Under the pieces are notes generated by a model. That model searched no databases. It was not told where the DNA came from and was given only the letters and a program-made list of their open reading frames with translations. Made by a program: the position numbers and the translations under genes. A stretch of 64,000 nucleotides of DNA from assembly GCF_019219065.1 (NCBI RefSeq), contig NZ_JAHUWK010000006.1, positions 124,001-188,000 of the forward strand, read 5' to 3'. Source of the stretch: Duganella sp. sic0402. GTDB taxonomy: Bacteria; Pseudomonadota; Gammaproteobacteria; Burkholderiales; Burkholderiaceae_D. Shown here piece by piece: positions 39,189 to 47,163 of this stretch. The first letter of the stretch is position 1. Each line of letters starts with the position of its first letter.

Positions 39189-39796
39189 CTTGTTTTGATG
39201 GCTGGCTGCCGCTGGCGCAGCGCTACGACAGCCCGCATTTTGACGCCCGTCCCGACCCCGCCGATATTTCGCTGCTGGTGGTGCACAACATCTCGCTGCC
39301 GCTGGGCTGCTTTGGCGCGCCGCATGTGTCCGACCTGTTCACCGGCCGGATCGACTATAATGCTGACCCCTCGTTCGCCGACCTGCGCGGATTGAAGGTC
39401 TCCAGCCACTTTTTTATCCGCCGCGACGGCCGAATAATTCAATATTGTTCTGCTAACGATCGCGCCTGGCACGCCGGCCGCTCCTGCTTCAATGGCCGCG
39501 AAAAATGCAATGACTTTTCAATCGGCGTAGAGCTGGAGGGCAGCGATGTTGTGCCGTTCGAGGCGGCGCAATATGCGGCACTGGCCAGCCTGACGATTGC
39601 GCTGCGGCAGTACTATCCATTGACCGATGTGCAGGGTCACGAACACATTGCGCCGGGCCGGAAAACCGACCCCGGCCCCTATTTTGACTGGGATTTCTAC
39701 CGAAATCTGCTGAATAAAAAGGCAATGGATGAGCCCGCGTTAGTGGCCGCTATCGCCGGATTGCGCGTGGTAAAAGGCGTTCCGCAAAGTCAATAG
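39185..39796 (+). CDS. ampD: 1,6-anhydro-N-acetylmuramyl-L-alanine amidase AmpD
   Basis: AmpD cleaves anhydro-muropeptides in the cytoplasm during cell-wall recycling. The 203-residue protein follows the AmpD pattern closely: DGWLPLAQRYDSPHFDARPD, LLVVHNISLPLGCFG (zinc His), SSHFFIRRDGRIIQY, AWHAGRSCFNGREKCNDFSI, and HEHIAPGRKTDPGPYFDW, with the second zinc His and Asp. The only in-frame start that keeps the conserved N-terminus is TTG at 39185, which overlaps the pilR stop as TTGA. About fifteen extra residues follow the family's usual end. Confidence 0.92.
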   Translation: MTCFDGWLPLAQRYDSPHFDARPDPADISLLVVHNISLPLGCFGAPHVSDLFTGRIDYNADPSFADLRGLKVSSHFFIRRDGRIIQYCSANDRAWHAGRSCFNGREKCNDFSIGVELEGSDVVPFEAAQYAALASLTIALRQYYPLTDVQGHEHIAPGRKTDPGPYFDWDFYRNLLNKKAMDEPALVAAIAGLRVVKGVPQSQ

Positions 39797-39825
39797 AAAA
39801 ATTGCCGTAAACGACAAAATTTCTC

Positions 39826-39855
39826 CTTGCACGGGTACAGAGCGGCTACTACAAT
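39826..39855 (+). promoter_or_regulatory. Promoter of nrdAB
   Basis: TTGCAC (39826-39831) and TACAAT (39850-39855) are separated by 18 bases. Both hexamers are good sigma-70 matches. The -10 is covered by the first NrdR box. Start of transcription would be near 39862, between the two boxes. Confidence 0.6.
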
Positions 39856-39861
39856 CAGTGG
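39846..39861. promoter_or_regulatory. NrdR box 1
   Basis: CTACTACAATCAGTGG shares the ACTA...AGTGG frame with box 2 and with the known NrdR consensus (ACACTATATATAGTGT-like). It overlaps the -10 of the nrdA promoter. Start-to-start spacing to box 2 is 31 bp, the three-turn spacing typical of NrdR sites. Confidence 0.65.
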
Positions 39862-39876
39862 ATCGGGTTAGACTCG

Positions 39877-39892
39877 ACACTAGATCTAGTGG
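39877..39892. promoter_or_regulatory. NrdR box 2
   Basis: ACACTAGATCTAGTGG is a near-perfect palindrome matching the NrdR box. With box 1 it should let NrdR, the ATP/dATP-sensing repressor, shut off nrdAB when deoxynucleotides are ample. Confidence 0.75.
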
Positions 39893-39966
39893 TTGCAGTG
39901 ACACTAATTCTTATTAAACATACACGCGGCGCAGCAATGACTGCACGTTGTAACCGGGGAGCTTAA

Positions 39967-42894
39967 ATGCAATCTACACAAGACATCACCATCAATCCAG
40001 CGCTGGTCCCATCGGCTGCTGCGAGCACCGCCAGCAGCCCAGCCGTCGCTGCCAGCGCACTCGGTGACTACCGCATCATCCGCCGTAACGGCGCGGTCGT
40101 CGCGTTTGAACCGTCGAAAATTGCAGTCGCCATGACCAAAGCCTTCCTGGCGGTCAACGGCGGACAGGGCGCAGCATCGGCCCGTATCCGCGAACTGGTC
40201 GAAGAACTGACCAACAACGTGGTCACCGCGCTGGTGCGCCGCCAGCCATCCGGCGGCACCTTCCACATCGAAGACGTGCAGGACCAGGTTGAACTGGCGC
40301 TGATGCGTTCGGGCGAACACGACGTGGCCCGCGCCTACGTGCTGTACCGCGCCAAGCAGATGGAAGAGCGCCGCGCCGCCAAGGAAGCCGCCGGTGGTGG
40401 CGCCGCCATCGCCGCGCCGCAAATCAATGTGCTGGAAAACGGCGAGCGCAAGCCGCTGGAACTGTCGCGTGTGACCGGCCTGATCGCCGCCGCCTGCATC
40501 GGCCTGGAAAAACACGTGGACGCCGACGCCATCGTCGCTGAAACCCTGAAAAACCTGTACGACGGCGTACCGGTCGAAGAGCTGCACAAATCCGCCATCC
40601 TGGCTGCCCGCGCGCTGATGGAAAAGGATCCTGCGTACTCGCAAGTGACCGCCCGCATCCTGCTGCACACCATCCGTAAGGAAGTGTTCGGCAAGGAAGT
40701 GGCGCAAGCCAACGCCGCCGCTGAATACGTCACCTACTTCCCGCAGTACATCGCCAAAGGTATCGCCGCCGAGCTGCTGGACACCAAACTGGGCGAGTTC
40801 GACCTGGCCCGCCTGGCGAAAGCCATCGTTGCCGACCGCGACCTGCAATTCGGCTACATCGGCCTGCAAACCCTGTATGACCGCTACTTCCTGCACATCC
40901 GCGACGTGCGCATCGAAATGCCGCAGGCGTTCTACATGCGCGTGGCGATGGGCCTGGCACTGAACGAAAGCGACCGCGAAGCGCGCGCCATCGAGTTCTA
41001 CAATCTGCTGTCAACCTTCGACTTCATGTCGTCGACCCCGACCCTGTTCAACTCGGGCACGCTGCGCTCGCAACTGTCGTCGTGCTACCTGACCACCGTC
41101 TCGGACGACCTGGAAGGCATTTACGACGCGATCAAGGAAAATGCACTGCTGGCCAAGTTCGCCGGCGGCCTGGGCAACGACTGGACGCCAGTGCGTGCGC
41201 TGGGCGCCCACATCAAGGGCACCAACGGCAAATCGCAAGGCGTGGTGCCGTTCCTGAAAGTGGTCAACGACACCGCCGTGGCAGTCAACCAGGGCGGCAA
41301 GCGCAAGGGCGCGGTGTGCGCCTACCTGGAAACCTGGCACATGGACATCGAAGAGTTCCTGGACCTGCGTAAAAACACCGGCGATGACCGCCGCCGCACC
41401 CACGACATGAACACCGCCAACTGGATTCCAGACCTGTTCATGAAGCGTGTGATGGAAAAAGGCGCGTGGACCCTGTTCTCGCCATCCGACACCCCGGACC
41501 TGCACGACCTGGTCGGCAAGGCTTTCGAAAAAGCCTACCTCGGCTACGAAGCCAAGGCTGCCGCCGGCGAAATCCGCGTGTTCAAGAAGATCGAAGCGCT
41601 GGACCTGTGGCGCAAGATGCTGTCGATGCTGTTTGAAACCGGCCACCCATGGATCACTTTCAAAGACCCATGCAACATCCGTTCGCCACAGTCGCACGTC
41701 GGCATGGTCCACAGCTCGAACCTGTGCACCGAGATCACGCTGAACACCGGTCCTGACGAAATCGCCGTCTGCAACCTGGGCTCGGTCAACCTGCCAGCCC
41801 ACATGAAAGAGGGCAAGCTGGACCACGTCAAGCTGCAGAAAACCATCCGCACCGCAATGCGCATGCTGGATAACGTGATCGACATCAACTACTACGCGGT
41901 TGAGAAAGCACGCAACGCCAATATGCGCCACCGTCCGGTCGGCCTGGGCGTGATGGGCTTCCAGGACTGCCTGCACATGATGCGCGTGCCATTCTCGTCG
42001 ATGGAATCGGTGCAGTTCGCCGACACCTCGATGGAAGCCGTCTGCTACTACGCCTACCTGGCATCGACCGAGCTGGCTGAAGAACGCGGCCACTATGCGT
42101 CGTACAAAGGTTCGCTGTGGGATCGCGGCATCCTGCCACAGGATTCGATCAAGCTGCTGGCCGAAGAGCGCGGCGGCTACCTGGAACAGGATCTGTCGGC
42201 AGCGATGGACTGGACTCCGGTGCGCGAGCGCATCGCCAAGTTCGGCATGCGTAACTCGAATTGCGTGGCGATCGCTCCGACCGCGACCATTTCGAACATC
42301 ATCGGCGTGTCGGCTTGCATCGAGCCAACCTTCCAGAACCTGTACGTGAAATCCAACCTGTCGGGCGAGTTCACCGAGATCAACTCCTACCTGGTGCGTG
42401 ACCTGAAAGCGCGTGACCTGTGGGATGAGGTGATGATCGCCGACCTGAAATACTTCGACGGCTCGCTGGCCAAGATCGACCGCATCCCGAACGACCTGCG
42501 CGACATCTACGCTACCGCGTTTGAAGTGTCGCCAAGCTGGCTGGTGGAAGCTGCATCGCGCCGCCAGAAGTGGATCGACCAGGCGCAGTCGCTGAACATC
42601 TACATGGCCGGCGCATCGGGCAAGAAACTGGACGAGACCTACAAGCTGGCCTGGCTGCGTGGCCTGAAAACCACCTACTACCTGCGTACCATTGCGGCTA
42701 CCCACACGGAGAAGTCGACCACCAAGACCGGCGCGCTGAACGCGGTGGCAGTGGATGGCGGCATGTCGGCAAGCGCCAAGGCAGCCGCACCGGCGCCAGT
42801 GGCAGCTGTGCCGGCCGCTGCGGAAGCCGATGGCGAAGCCTGCTACCTGCGTCCAGGCGACGATGGTTTCGAGGAATGCGAAGCCTGCCAATAA
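39967..42894 (+). CDS. nrdA: Ribonucleoside-diphosphate reductase alpha subunit, class Ia
   Basis: NrdA reduces ribonucleotides to deoxyribonucleotides using a radical from NrdB. The 975-residue protein has an N-terminal disordered Ala/Ser stretch (~35), an ATP-cone (YRIIRRNGAVVAFEPSKIAV), the barrel with SSCYLTTVSDDLEGIYDAIK, the active-site SNLCTEITLNTG and NLGSVNLPAHM, and the tyrosine radical pathway near the C-terminus (LRGLKTTYYLRTIAATHTEK). It ends CEACQ, the redox-active Cys pair served by thioredoxin/glutaredoxin. Length is typical of the betaproteobacterial form. nrdB follows 69 bases later. Confidence 0.97.
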   Translation: MQSTQDITINPALVPSAAASTASSPAVAASALGDYRIIRRNGAVVAFEPSKIAVAMTKAFLAVNGGQGAASARIRELVEELTNNVVTALVRRQPSGGTFHIEDVQDQVELALMRSGEHDVARAYVLYRAKQMEERRAAKEAAGGGAAIAAPQINVLENGERKPLELSRVTGLIAAACIGLEKHVDADAIVAETLKNLYDGVPVEELHKSAILAARALMEKDPAYSQVTARILLHTIRKEVFGKEVAQANAAAEYVTYFPQYIAKGIAAELLDTKLGEFDLARLAKAIVADRDLQFGYIGLQTLYDRYFLHIRDVRIEMPQAFYMRVAMGLALNESDREARAIEFYNLLSTFDFMSSTPTLFNSGTLRSQLSSCYLTTVSDDLEGIYDAIKENALLAKFAGGLGNDWTPVRALGAHIKGTNGKSQGVVPFLKVVNDTAVAVNQGGKRKGAVCAYLETWHMDIEEFLDLRKNTGDDRRRTHDMNTANWIPDLFMKRVMEKGAWTLFSPSDTPDLHDLVGKAFEKAYLGYEAKAAAGEIRVFKKIEALDLWRKMLSMLFETGHPWITFKDPCNIRSPQSHVGMVHSSNLCTEITLNTGPDEIAVCNLGSVNLPAHMKEGKLDHVKLQKTIRTAMRMLDNVIDINYYAVEKARNANMRHRPVGLGVMGFQDCLHMMRVPFSSMESVQFADTSMEAVCYYAYLASTELAEERGHYASYKGSLWDRGILPQDSIKLLAEERGGYLEQDLSAAMDWTPVRERIAKFGMRNSNCVAIAPTATISNIIGVSACIEPTFQNLYVKSNLSGEFTEINSYLVRDLKARDLWDEVMIADLKYFDGSLAKIDRIPNDLRDIYATAFEVSPSWLVEAASRRQKWIDQAQSLNIYMAGASGKKLDETYKLAWLRGLKTTYYLRTIAATHTEKSTTKTGALNAVAVDGGMSASAKAAAPAPVAAVPAAAEADGEACYLRPGDDGFEECEACQ

Positions 42895-42963
42895 GTTAAG
42901 CATCGCGCCGCTGCCGGCTGACCGGCGGTGGCGCATCACCACATATATATAGAGGAATTGATT

Positions 42964-44073
42964 ATGTCGCTGTCCTGGGACGAAGAGGCCGCACCGGCCA
43001 AACAAGCTGCCAACCACGCTGCCATCGAAAGCGAAGGTACTGCTGAACAAGTCGCGCTGCGCGTCAACGCCGATGACAAGCGCATCATCAACGGTAAAAC
43101 CGACGTCAACCAGCTGGTGCCGTTCAAGTACAAATGGGCCTGGGACAAATACCTGGCTGGCTGCGCCAACCACTGGATGCCGCAGGAAGTGAATATGCAG
43201 CGCGACATCGAGCTGTGGAAGAACCCGAACGGCCTGACCGACGACGAGCGCCGCCTGGTTAAGCGCAACCTGGGCTTCTTCGTCACCGCCGACTCGCTGG
43301 CCGCCAACAACATCGTGCTGGGCACCTATCGCCACATCACCGCCCCTGAGTGCCGCCAGTACCTGCTGCGCCAGGCGTTCGAGGAAGCGATCCACACCCA
43401 CGCCTACCAGTACATCGTCGAATCGCTGGGCCTGGACGAGCAGGAAATCTTCAACGCCTATAACGAGATCAAATCGATCCGTGACAAGGACGAGTTCCTG
43501 ATCCCGTTCATCAACACGCTGACCGACCCGGCCTTCACCACCGGCACCGTGGAGCAGGACCAGAAACTGCTCAAATCGCTGATCGTATTCGCCTGCCTGA
43601 TGGAAGGCCTGTTCTTCTACGTCGGCTTCACCCAGATCCTGGCGCTGGGCCGCCAGAACAAGATGATGGGCGCCGCCGAGCAGTACCAGTACATCCTGCG
43701 CGACGAATCGATGCATTGCAACTTCGGCATCGATCTGATCAACACCATCAAGATGGAAAATCCGCTGCTGTGGACTCCTGCCTTCAAGGAAGAGATCAAG
43801 GCGCTGTTCCTGGAAGCGGTGGATCTGGAGTACGCCTACGCCGAAGACACCATGCCACGCGGCGTGCTGGGCCTGAACGCCACCATGTTCAAAGGCTACC
43901 TGCGCTTCATCGCCAACCGCCGCGCCACCCAGATCGGCCTGGAAACCCTGTTCGACCAGGAAGACAATCCATTCCCATGGATGAGCGAGATGATCGACCT
44001 GAAGAAAGAGCGTAACTTCTTCGAGACCCGCGTCATCGAGTACCAGACCGGCGGCGCGCTGAACTGGGACTAA
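42964..44073 (+). CDS. nrdB: Ribonucleoside-diphosphate reductase beta subunit, class Ia
   Basis: NrdB houses the diiron-tyrosyl radical. The 369-residue protein shows the four-helix ferritin-like core: [40 protein letters not shown] (iron ligands Glu and His), [20 protein letters not shown] and [20 protein letters not shown]. The C-terminal tail needed for NrdA docking is present ([10 protein letters not shown]). The start MSLSWDEE at 42964 is preceded by AGAGGA; a start 36 bases earlier is rejected. A terminator follows. Confidence 0.97.
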   Translation: MSLSWDEEAAPAKQAANHAAIESEGTAEQVALRVNADDKRIINGKTDVNQLVPFKYKWAWDKYLAGCANHWMPQEVNMQRDIELWKNPNGLTDDERRLVKRNLGFFVTADSLAANNIVLGTYRHITAPECRQYLLRQAFEEAIHTHAYQYIVESLGLDEQEIFNAYNEIKSIRDKDEFLIPFINTLTDPAFTTGTVEQDQKLLKSLIVFACLMEGLFFYVGFTQILALGRQNKMMGAAEQYQYILRDESMHCNFGIDLINTIKMENPLLWTPAFKEEIKALFLEAVDLEYAYAEDTMPRGVLGLNATMFKGYLRFIANRRATQIGLETLFDQEDNPFPWMSEMIDLKKERNFFETRVIEYQTGGALNWD

Positions 44074-44097
44074 TCTCTCTCTATTAGTAGCACCTCC

Positions 44098-44123
44098 AAA
44101 GCCCGGCGATTGCCGGGCTTTGT
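44098..44123 (+). terminator. Intrinsic terminator after nrdB
   Basis: AAAGCCCGGC (44098-44107) pairs with GCCGGGCTTT (44112-44121) around the 4-base loop GATT. The T-run is short. It lies 25 bases past the nrdB stop and ahead of the convergent monooxygenase gene, so it may serve both strands. Confidence 0.8.
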
Positions 44124-44155
44124 CATTTCTCGGGCAGGTCGAACTGCTGCATCGC

Positions 44156-45634
44156 TTAAGCCACCAGGTGTTCGATGTACGCGGCAAAGGCTGGACTATG
44201 CTCGTCGTGGGTGAGGGCGCCGAGGTAGCCGTCGGGGCGGATCAGGGCGATGTCGCCTGGTGTGAAGCCGTAGGCGTCACGCAGATGGCCTTGCTGGTCG
44301 CGCAGTTCGGCACGCTCGCCGACGTTGACGATGCGCAGTCCGCGACGCGGTGCATACGCCGCCGCGGCGGCAGGCTCATAGCGCAGCATTATCCAATCTG
44401 CCGATTTCAATAGCGAAAACAAACGCAGCGGCTGTCCACCGGCGCCGACGCATGGCGCGTCTGGTGCGCGGTAGCCGGCGCGTAGCGGCGCATCGTCACC
44501 GCGTTCGTCGAGCGACAAGGAGGATGCGGGATAGCCCAGATCGAGTTGCTGTTGTTCGCGGCCGCGCCGCAGGTCGCCGCTGTCGCGGGCGGCGTCGAGC
44601 AGGCGAGTGGACATGCCGAGCATCCCGGCGGCGATCTCGCGGCGCTCTTCTGCATAGGTGTCGAGCAGCGCCTCATCGGCGCCGCGCAGCGCGGCCGCCA
44701 GCTTCCATCCCAGATTCCACGCATCCTGCACGCTGGTGTTGAGACCTTGTCCGCCGGTCGGCGGATGTATGTGCGCCGCGTCGCCGGCGATGAATACGCG
44801 GCCCACTCGATAGCGGTCTGCTAGCCGGGCACTCATCGCGTAATCGGAGCGCCAGTGCACGGTGTGCAGCCGGATGTCGGAACGGCCGGTGCGCTCGGCG
44901 ATGGCGGCTGCGATACCAGCGTCCGACAGATCGAATACGCCTTCGAGCGGGATCGGCATCTGCAACTGGAACAGCGTCGTTCCCTGCAAAGGACATAAGC
45001 TAATTTGCTGAGCGCCTTTGCCCCAGCGATGCCACACCTCGCGCGTCAAGCCGCTGAGTGACAGGTCGGCTACCACCGCACGCGCGTCCAGCGCTTTGCC
45101 AGGGAAGCCGATGTTCAGAATTTTGCGCACCAGGCTGCGACCGCCATCGGCGCCGATCAGGTAGCGCGCGCGGATGTCGATCTCGCCGAGCGGCGTGCGT
45201 ACGCGCGCTGTCACGCCGCTGTCATCTTGGTCGAAGCCGGCCAGCGCATGGGCGTAGCGTGGTGTGTGTCCCAGCTCGGCCAGCCGCGTGCGCAGGATGC
45301 TTTCGGTCAGGTGCTGGGGCAGCATCAGCGGTGCTCCGTAGGGTTCGGCCGGCGTGGCGGCGCTGGCGGCGACCGTCGCTTCATCGCGGTAGCCGCCGTC
45401 GGCGGCGTAGTGGCGCTGCGCCGGATAGCGTCCGCCAGCGGCGATCATACGGTCGGCTACATCCAGCGCTTCGAAGATTTCCAGCGTGCGCGGCTGGATC
45501 CCTTTGCCGCGCGAGCCGGCGAACGGCGCGTCCACCTGGTCGATCAGCACGAAGGGAATGTGGCGGCGCGCCAGATCGATCGCCAGTGTCAGCCCGGCCG
45601 CGCCGGCGCCGCAGATAAGAATGTCAGTGTCCAT
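44156..45634 (-). CDS. FAD-dependent aromatic monooxygenase
   Basis: A 492-residue flavoprotein of the PheA/TfdB/RdmE type, which hydroxylates aromatic or polyketide substrates with NAD(P)H. The FAD site is complete: GAGAAG (9-14), the middle DG motif ARYLIGADGGRSLVRK, and the GD motif GRVFIAGDAAHIHPPTGGQG. The thioredoxin-like C-terminal extension is short. The substrate cannot be told. AAGGA precedes the ATG. It is divergent from a MarR regulator, with palindromic operators in the shared promoter, so it is probably induced by a phenolic compound or antibiotic. Confidence 0.9.
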   Translation of the reverse strand: MDTDILICGAGAAGLTLAIDLARRHIPFVLIDQVDAPFAGSRGKGIQPRTLEIFEALDVADRMIAAGGRYPAQRHYAADGGYRDEATVAASAATPAEPYGAPLMLPQHLTESILRTRLAELGHTPRYAHALAGFDQDDSGVTARVRTPLGEIDIRARYLIGADGGRSLVRKILNIGFPGKALDARAVVADLSLSGLTREVWHRWGKGAQQISLCPLQGTTLFQLQMPIPLEGVFDLSDAGIAAAIAERTGRSDIRLHTVHWRSDYAMSARLADRYRVGRVFIAGDAAHIHPPTGGQGLNTSVQDAWNLGWKLAAALRGADEALLDTYAEERREIAAGMLGMSTRLLDAARDSGDLRRGREQQQLDLGYPASSLSLDERGDDAPLRAGYRAPDAPCVGAGGQPLRLFSLLKSADWIMLRYEPAAAAAYAPRRGLRIVNVGERAELRDQQGHLRDAYGFTPGDIALIRPDGYLGALTHDEHSPAFAAYIEHLVA

Positions 45635-45648
45635 CAGTTATTCCTTTA

Positions 45649-45667
45649 TATGTGTATTTTGCACATA
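45649..45667. promoter_or_regulatory. MarR operator O1
   Basis: TATGTGTATTTTGCACATA is a 19-bp palindrome whose half-sites (TATGTG and CACATA) match those of O2. It overlaps the -10 and start site of the monooxygenase promoter on the minus strand. Confidence 0.75.
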
Positions 45668-45693
45668 TTATTCCGGCCGAAAAATCGTGTCAA
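45665..45693 (-). promoter_or_regulatory. Promoter of the monooxygenase gene
   Basis: Read on the minus strand: TTGACA (45693-45688, perfect), 17 bases, then TAATAT (45670-45665). Transcription would start near 45658, inside O1, so regulator binding should block it. Confidence 0.65.
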
Positions 45694-45697
45694 GAAT

Positions 45698-45716
45698 TAT
45701 GTGTATAATGCACATA
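45698..45716. promoter_or_regulatory. MarR operator O2 overlapping the marR -10
   Basis: TATGTGTATAATGCACATA, a 19-bp palindrome, lies 49 bp from O1. It contains TATAAT (45704-45709), a perfect -10 for the MarR gene, and its last base is the A of the ATG. This is the layout of negative autoregulation. Confidence 0.75.
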
Positions 45717-46186
45717 TGAATAAAGATATCCGCGATATGCATGACGCGCTGCTCGACATCATCGGCTTTATGAGCCGTCCCGAGCCCGACGTCGCCCTGA
45801 TGGCAGACATGGCCATGCCGCTCGAACGCGCGCTGCTACCGCTGCTGGTGCGCATTGATCGTCGCGGTCCGATTGGCGTGGTGGAGCTGGCCGATCTGGT
45901 CGGGCGCGACTACACCACCGTCAGCCGCCAGGTCGCCCGTCTCGATGAACTGGGGCTGGTGGTACGTCGCGCCGGCGCGCGCGACAAGCGCGTACGCGAA
46001 GCCGAGGTGACTGAACTGGGACGCGAGATGGCCGACGCCATCGACCGCACGCGCGAACAGCTGGTTGGTGAATTGATGGCGGATTGGAGTAGCGCCGAGC
46101 GGCGCGACCTGTCGCGTCTACTCAAACGCATGGCCGCCAGCATGAACGAGTGGATGGTCAGCCGTAAGTCGGAGGATGCCGAGTAG
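45716..46186 (+). CDS. MarR-family transcriptional regulator
   Basis: A 156-residue winged-helix regulator. The HTH is in GPIGVVELADLVGRDYTTVSRQVARLDELGLVVRRAGARDKRV (residues about 45-88), with the wing RRAGARDKRVREAEVTE and a C-terminal dimerisation helix. It is divergent from the flavin monooxygenase gene and shares its promoter region with two identical-type palindromes, so it most likely represses both genes until an aromatic ligand binds. The ATG at 45716 lies only six bases after a TATAAT -10, so the mRNA may be leaderless. An in-frame ATG at 45737 is the alternative start. Confidence 0.88.
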   Translation: MNKDIRDMHDALLDIIGFMSRPEPDVALMADMAMPLERALLPLLVRIDRRGPIGVVELADLVGRDYTTVSRQVARLDELGLVVRRAGARDKRVREAEVTELGREMADAIDRTREQLVGELMADWSSAERRDLSRLLKRMAASMNEWMVSRKSEDAE

Positions 46187-46817
46187 CGCCTTCCGCATTT
46201 CAAACGCCGCCCGCAGCGGCATGCCTTAACGTCGATTTACACCACTTCGGTCAGCGCGCTGCGCGTTCGATCAGTCACTCTAAAACGCAGGCGCGGTGCG
46301 GTGCACCGCTGTATTCCGCTTGCTATTCGTCTTACTCTGTCTCATAATCGCGACGAATTAAAAACAGCGAGTGGTGGCGGCGCGCAGATGCAGCGCAAGC
46401 GCTCTCGGATTCGGAAGCGGGTGACGCGAATTTCAAGCCGACGACGGCGGCATCGAAGAAACCCAGGCAGCATAAGGCTTACTTTGAAGTGCGATTTTTT
46501 GGCGCGATGCGCTCGGCACTTCCCGAACCCGATTGAGCGCGCGTGAAGCAGGCGCGATGACGCAAACGAGCAGGTTGAATCGGTATGCGTATGTGAGTTG
46601 GCGAGCGTTGGCGCTAAAAAAAGCGCGTGAATATCTAACGTGCCGGTTGCGCATCGATAAGGTTTTCGTGTACTTTACGAACTTGAAAATACGTGTTTTA
46701 AAAAGTGCGTTGAAATTTCGGAAGTACGCACCACGTAGTGAAGACCAAGCAGTGAAGACCGAATACGGGATACTGATTCACACCATATGCACAAGACCAC
46801 GTCGTCGTTTTTATTCA

Positions 46818-46856
46818 ACCGTCTTGCCTGATTGAGTTCAGGCCGGGCGGTTTTTT
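46818..46856 (+). terminator. Orphan intrinsic terminator
   Basis: ACCG (46818-46821) pairs with CGGT (46848-46851) and GCCTGA (46826-46831) with TCAGGC (46838-46843), with a small internal loop. Six T's follow at 46851-46856. No recognised gene ends here: the MarR gene stops 630 bp upstream. Confidence 0.7.
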
Positions 46857-47048
46857 GTTTGAAAACGAAAATCGCGACGTGGCTGCGACGCAGGTTCCAG
46901 GAGCTGAGTACACGCCCGGACCACCGCAAAACGTCGCGACAAGATTTGTATCTGCACGCTGTTCCAGCTATGGAAAGCGGGTGGATCGATGGCTGAAGCG
47001 CTGCACTTGTGAGGAGATGCAGCAGTTCAGCTAGTGCCGAATTCATTA

Positions 47049-47071
47049 GCGCAAACCGCTTTAGTTTGCGC
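47049..47071 (+). other. Stem-loop in the leader of the H1-like gene
   Basis: GCGCAAAC (47049-47056) and GTTTGCGC (47064-47071) form an 8-bp stem with a 7-base loop, 93 bp before the ATG at 47164. There is no T-run behind it, so it is more likely an mRNA leader element or operator than a terminator. Confidence 0.4.
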
Positions 47072-47163
47072 CGATGAATAATTCGCCTGGCCCAATTCCG
47101 GGTCGGACGGGTTTAAATCTTGTAAACGAATTTTTTCCCATCCCCGATGAAGGAGAACTAAAC

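Larger units (their letters stand above)
46187..47163. other. 977-bp region without a convincing gene
   Basis: Base composition is lower in GC than the flanks, and short open frames here show no domain, membrane or codon signature. The best frame is 46557-46835 on the plus strand (about 92 residues, rich in Lys/Arg), but it ends inside the stem of a terminator and is not convincing. Visible structure: a direct repeat AGTGAAGACC at 46737-46746 and 46751-46760, an intrinsic terminator at 46818-46856, and a hairpin at 47049-47071 ahead of the H1-like gene. An untranslated RNA ending at the terminator is possible. Confidence 0.6.

Noticed and set aside
41011..44187. A long minus-strand open frame opposite nrdA/nrdB
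   Set aside because: It lies entirely opposite two strong genes. High third-position GC makes such frames open by chance.
46533..46835. A 100-codon frame in the gene-free region
   Set aside because: Its end lies inside the stem of a terminator, the composition is poor, and no family feature is visible.
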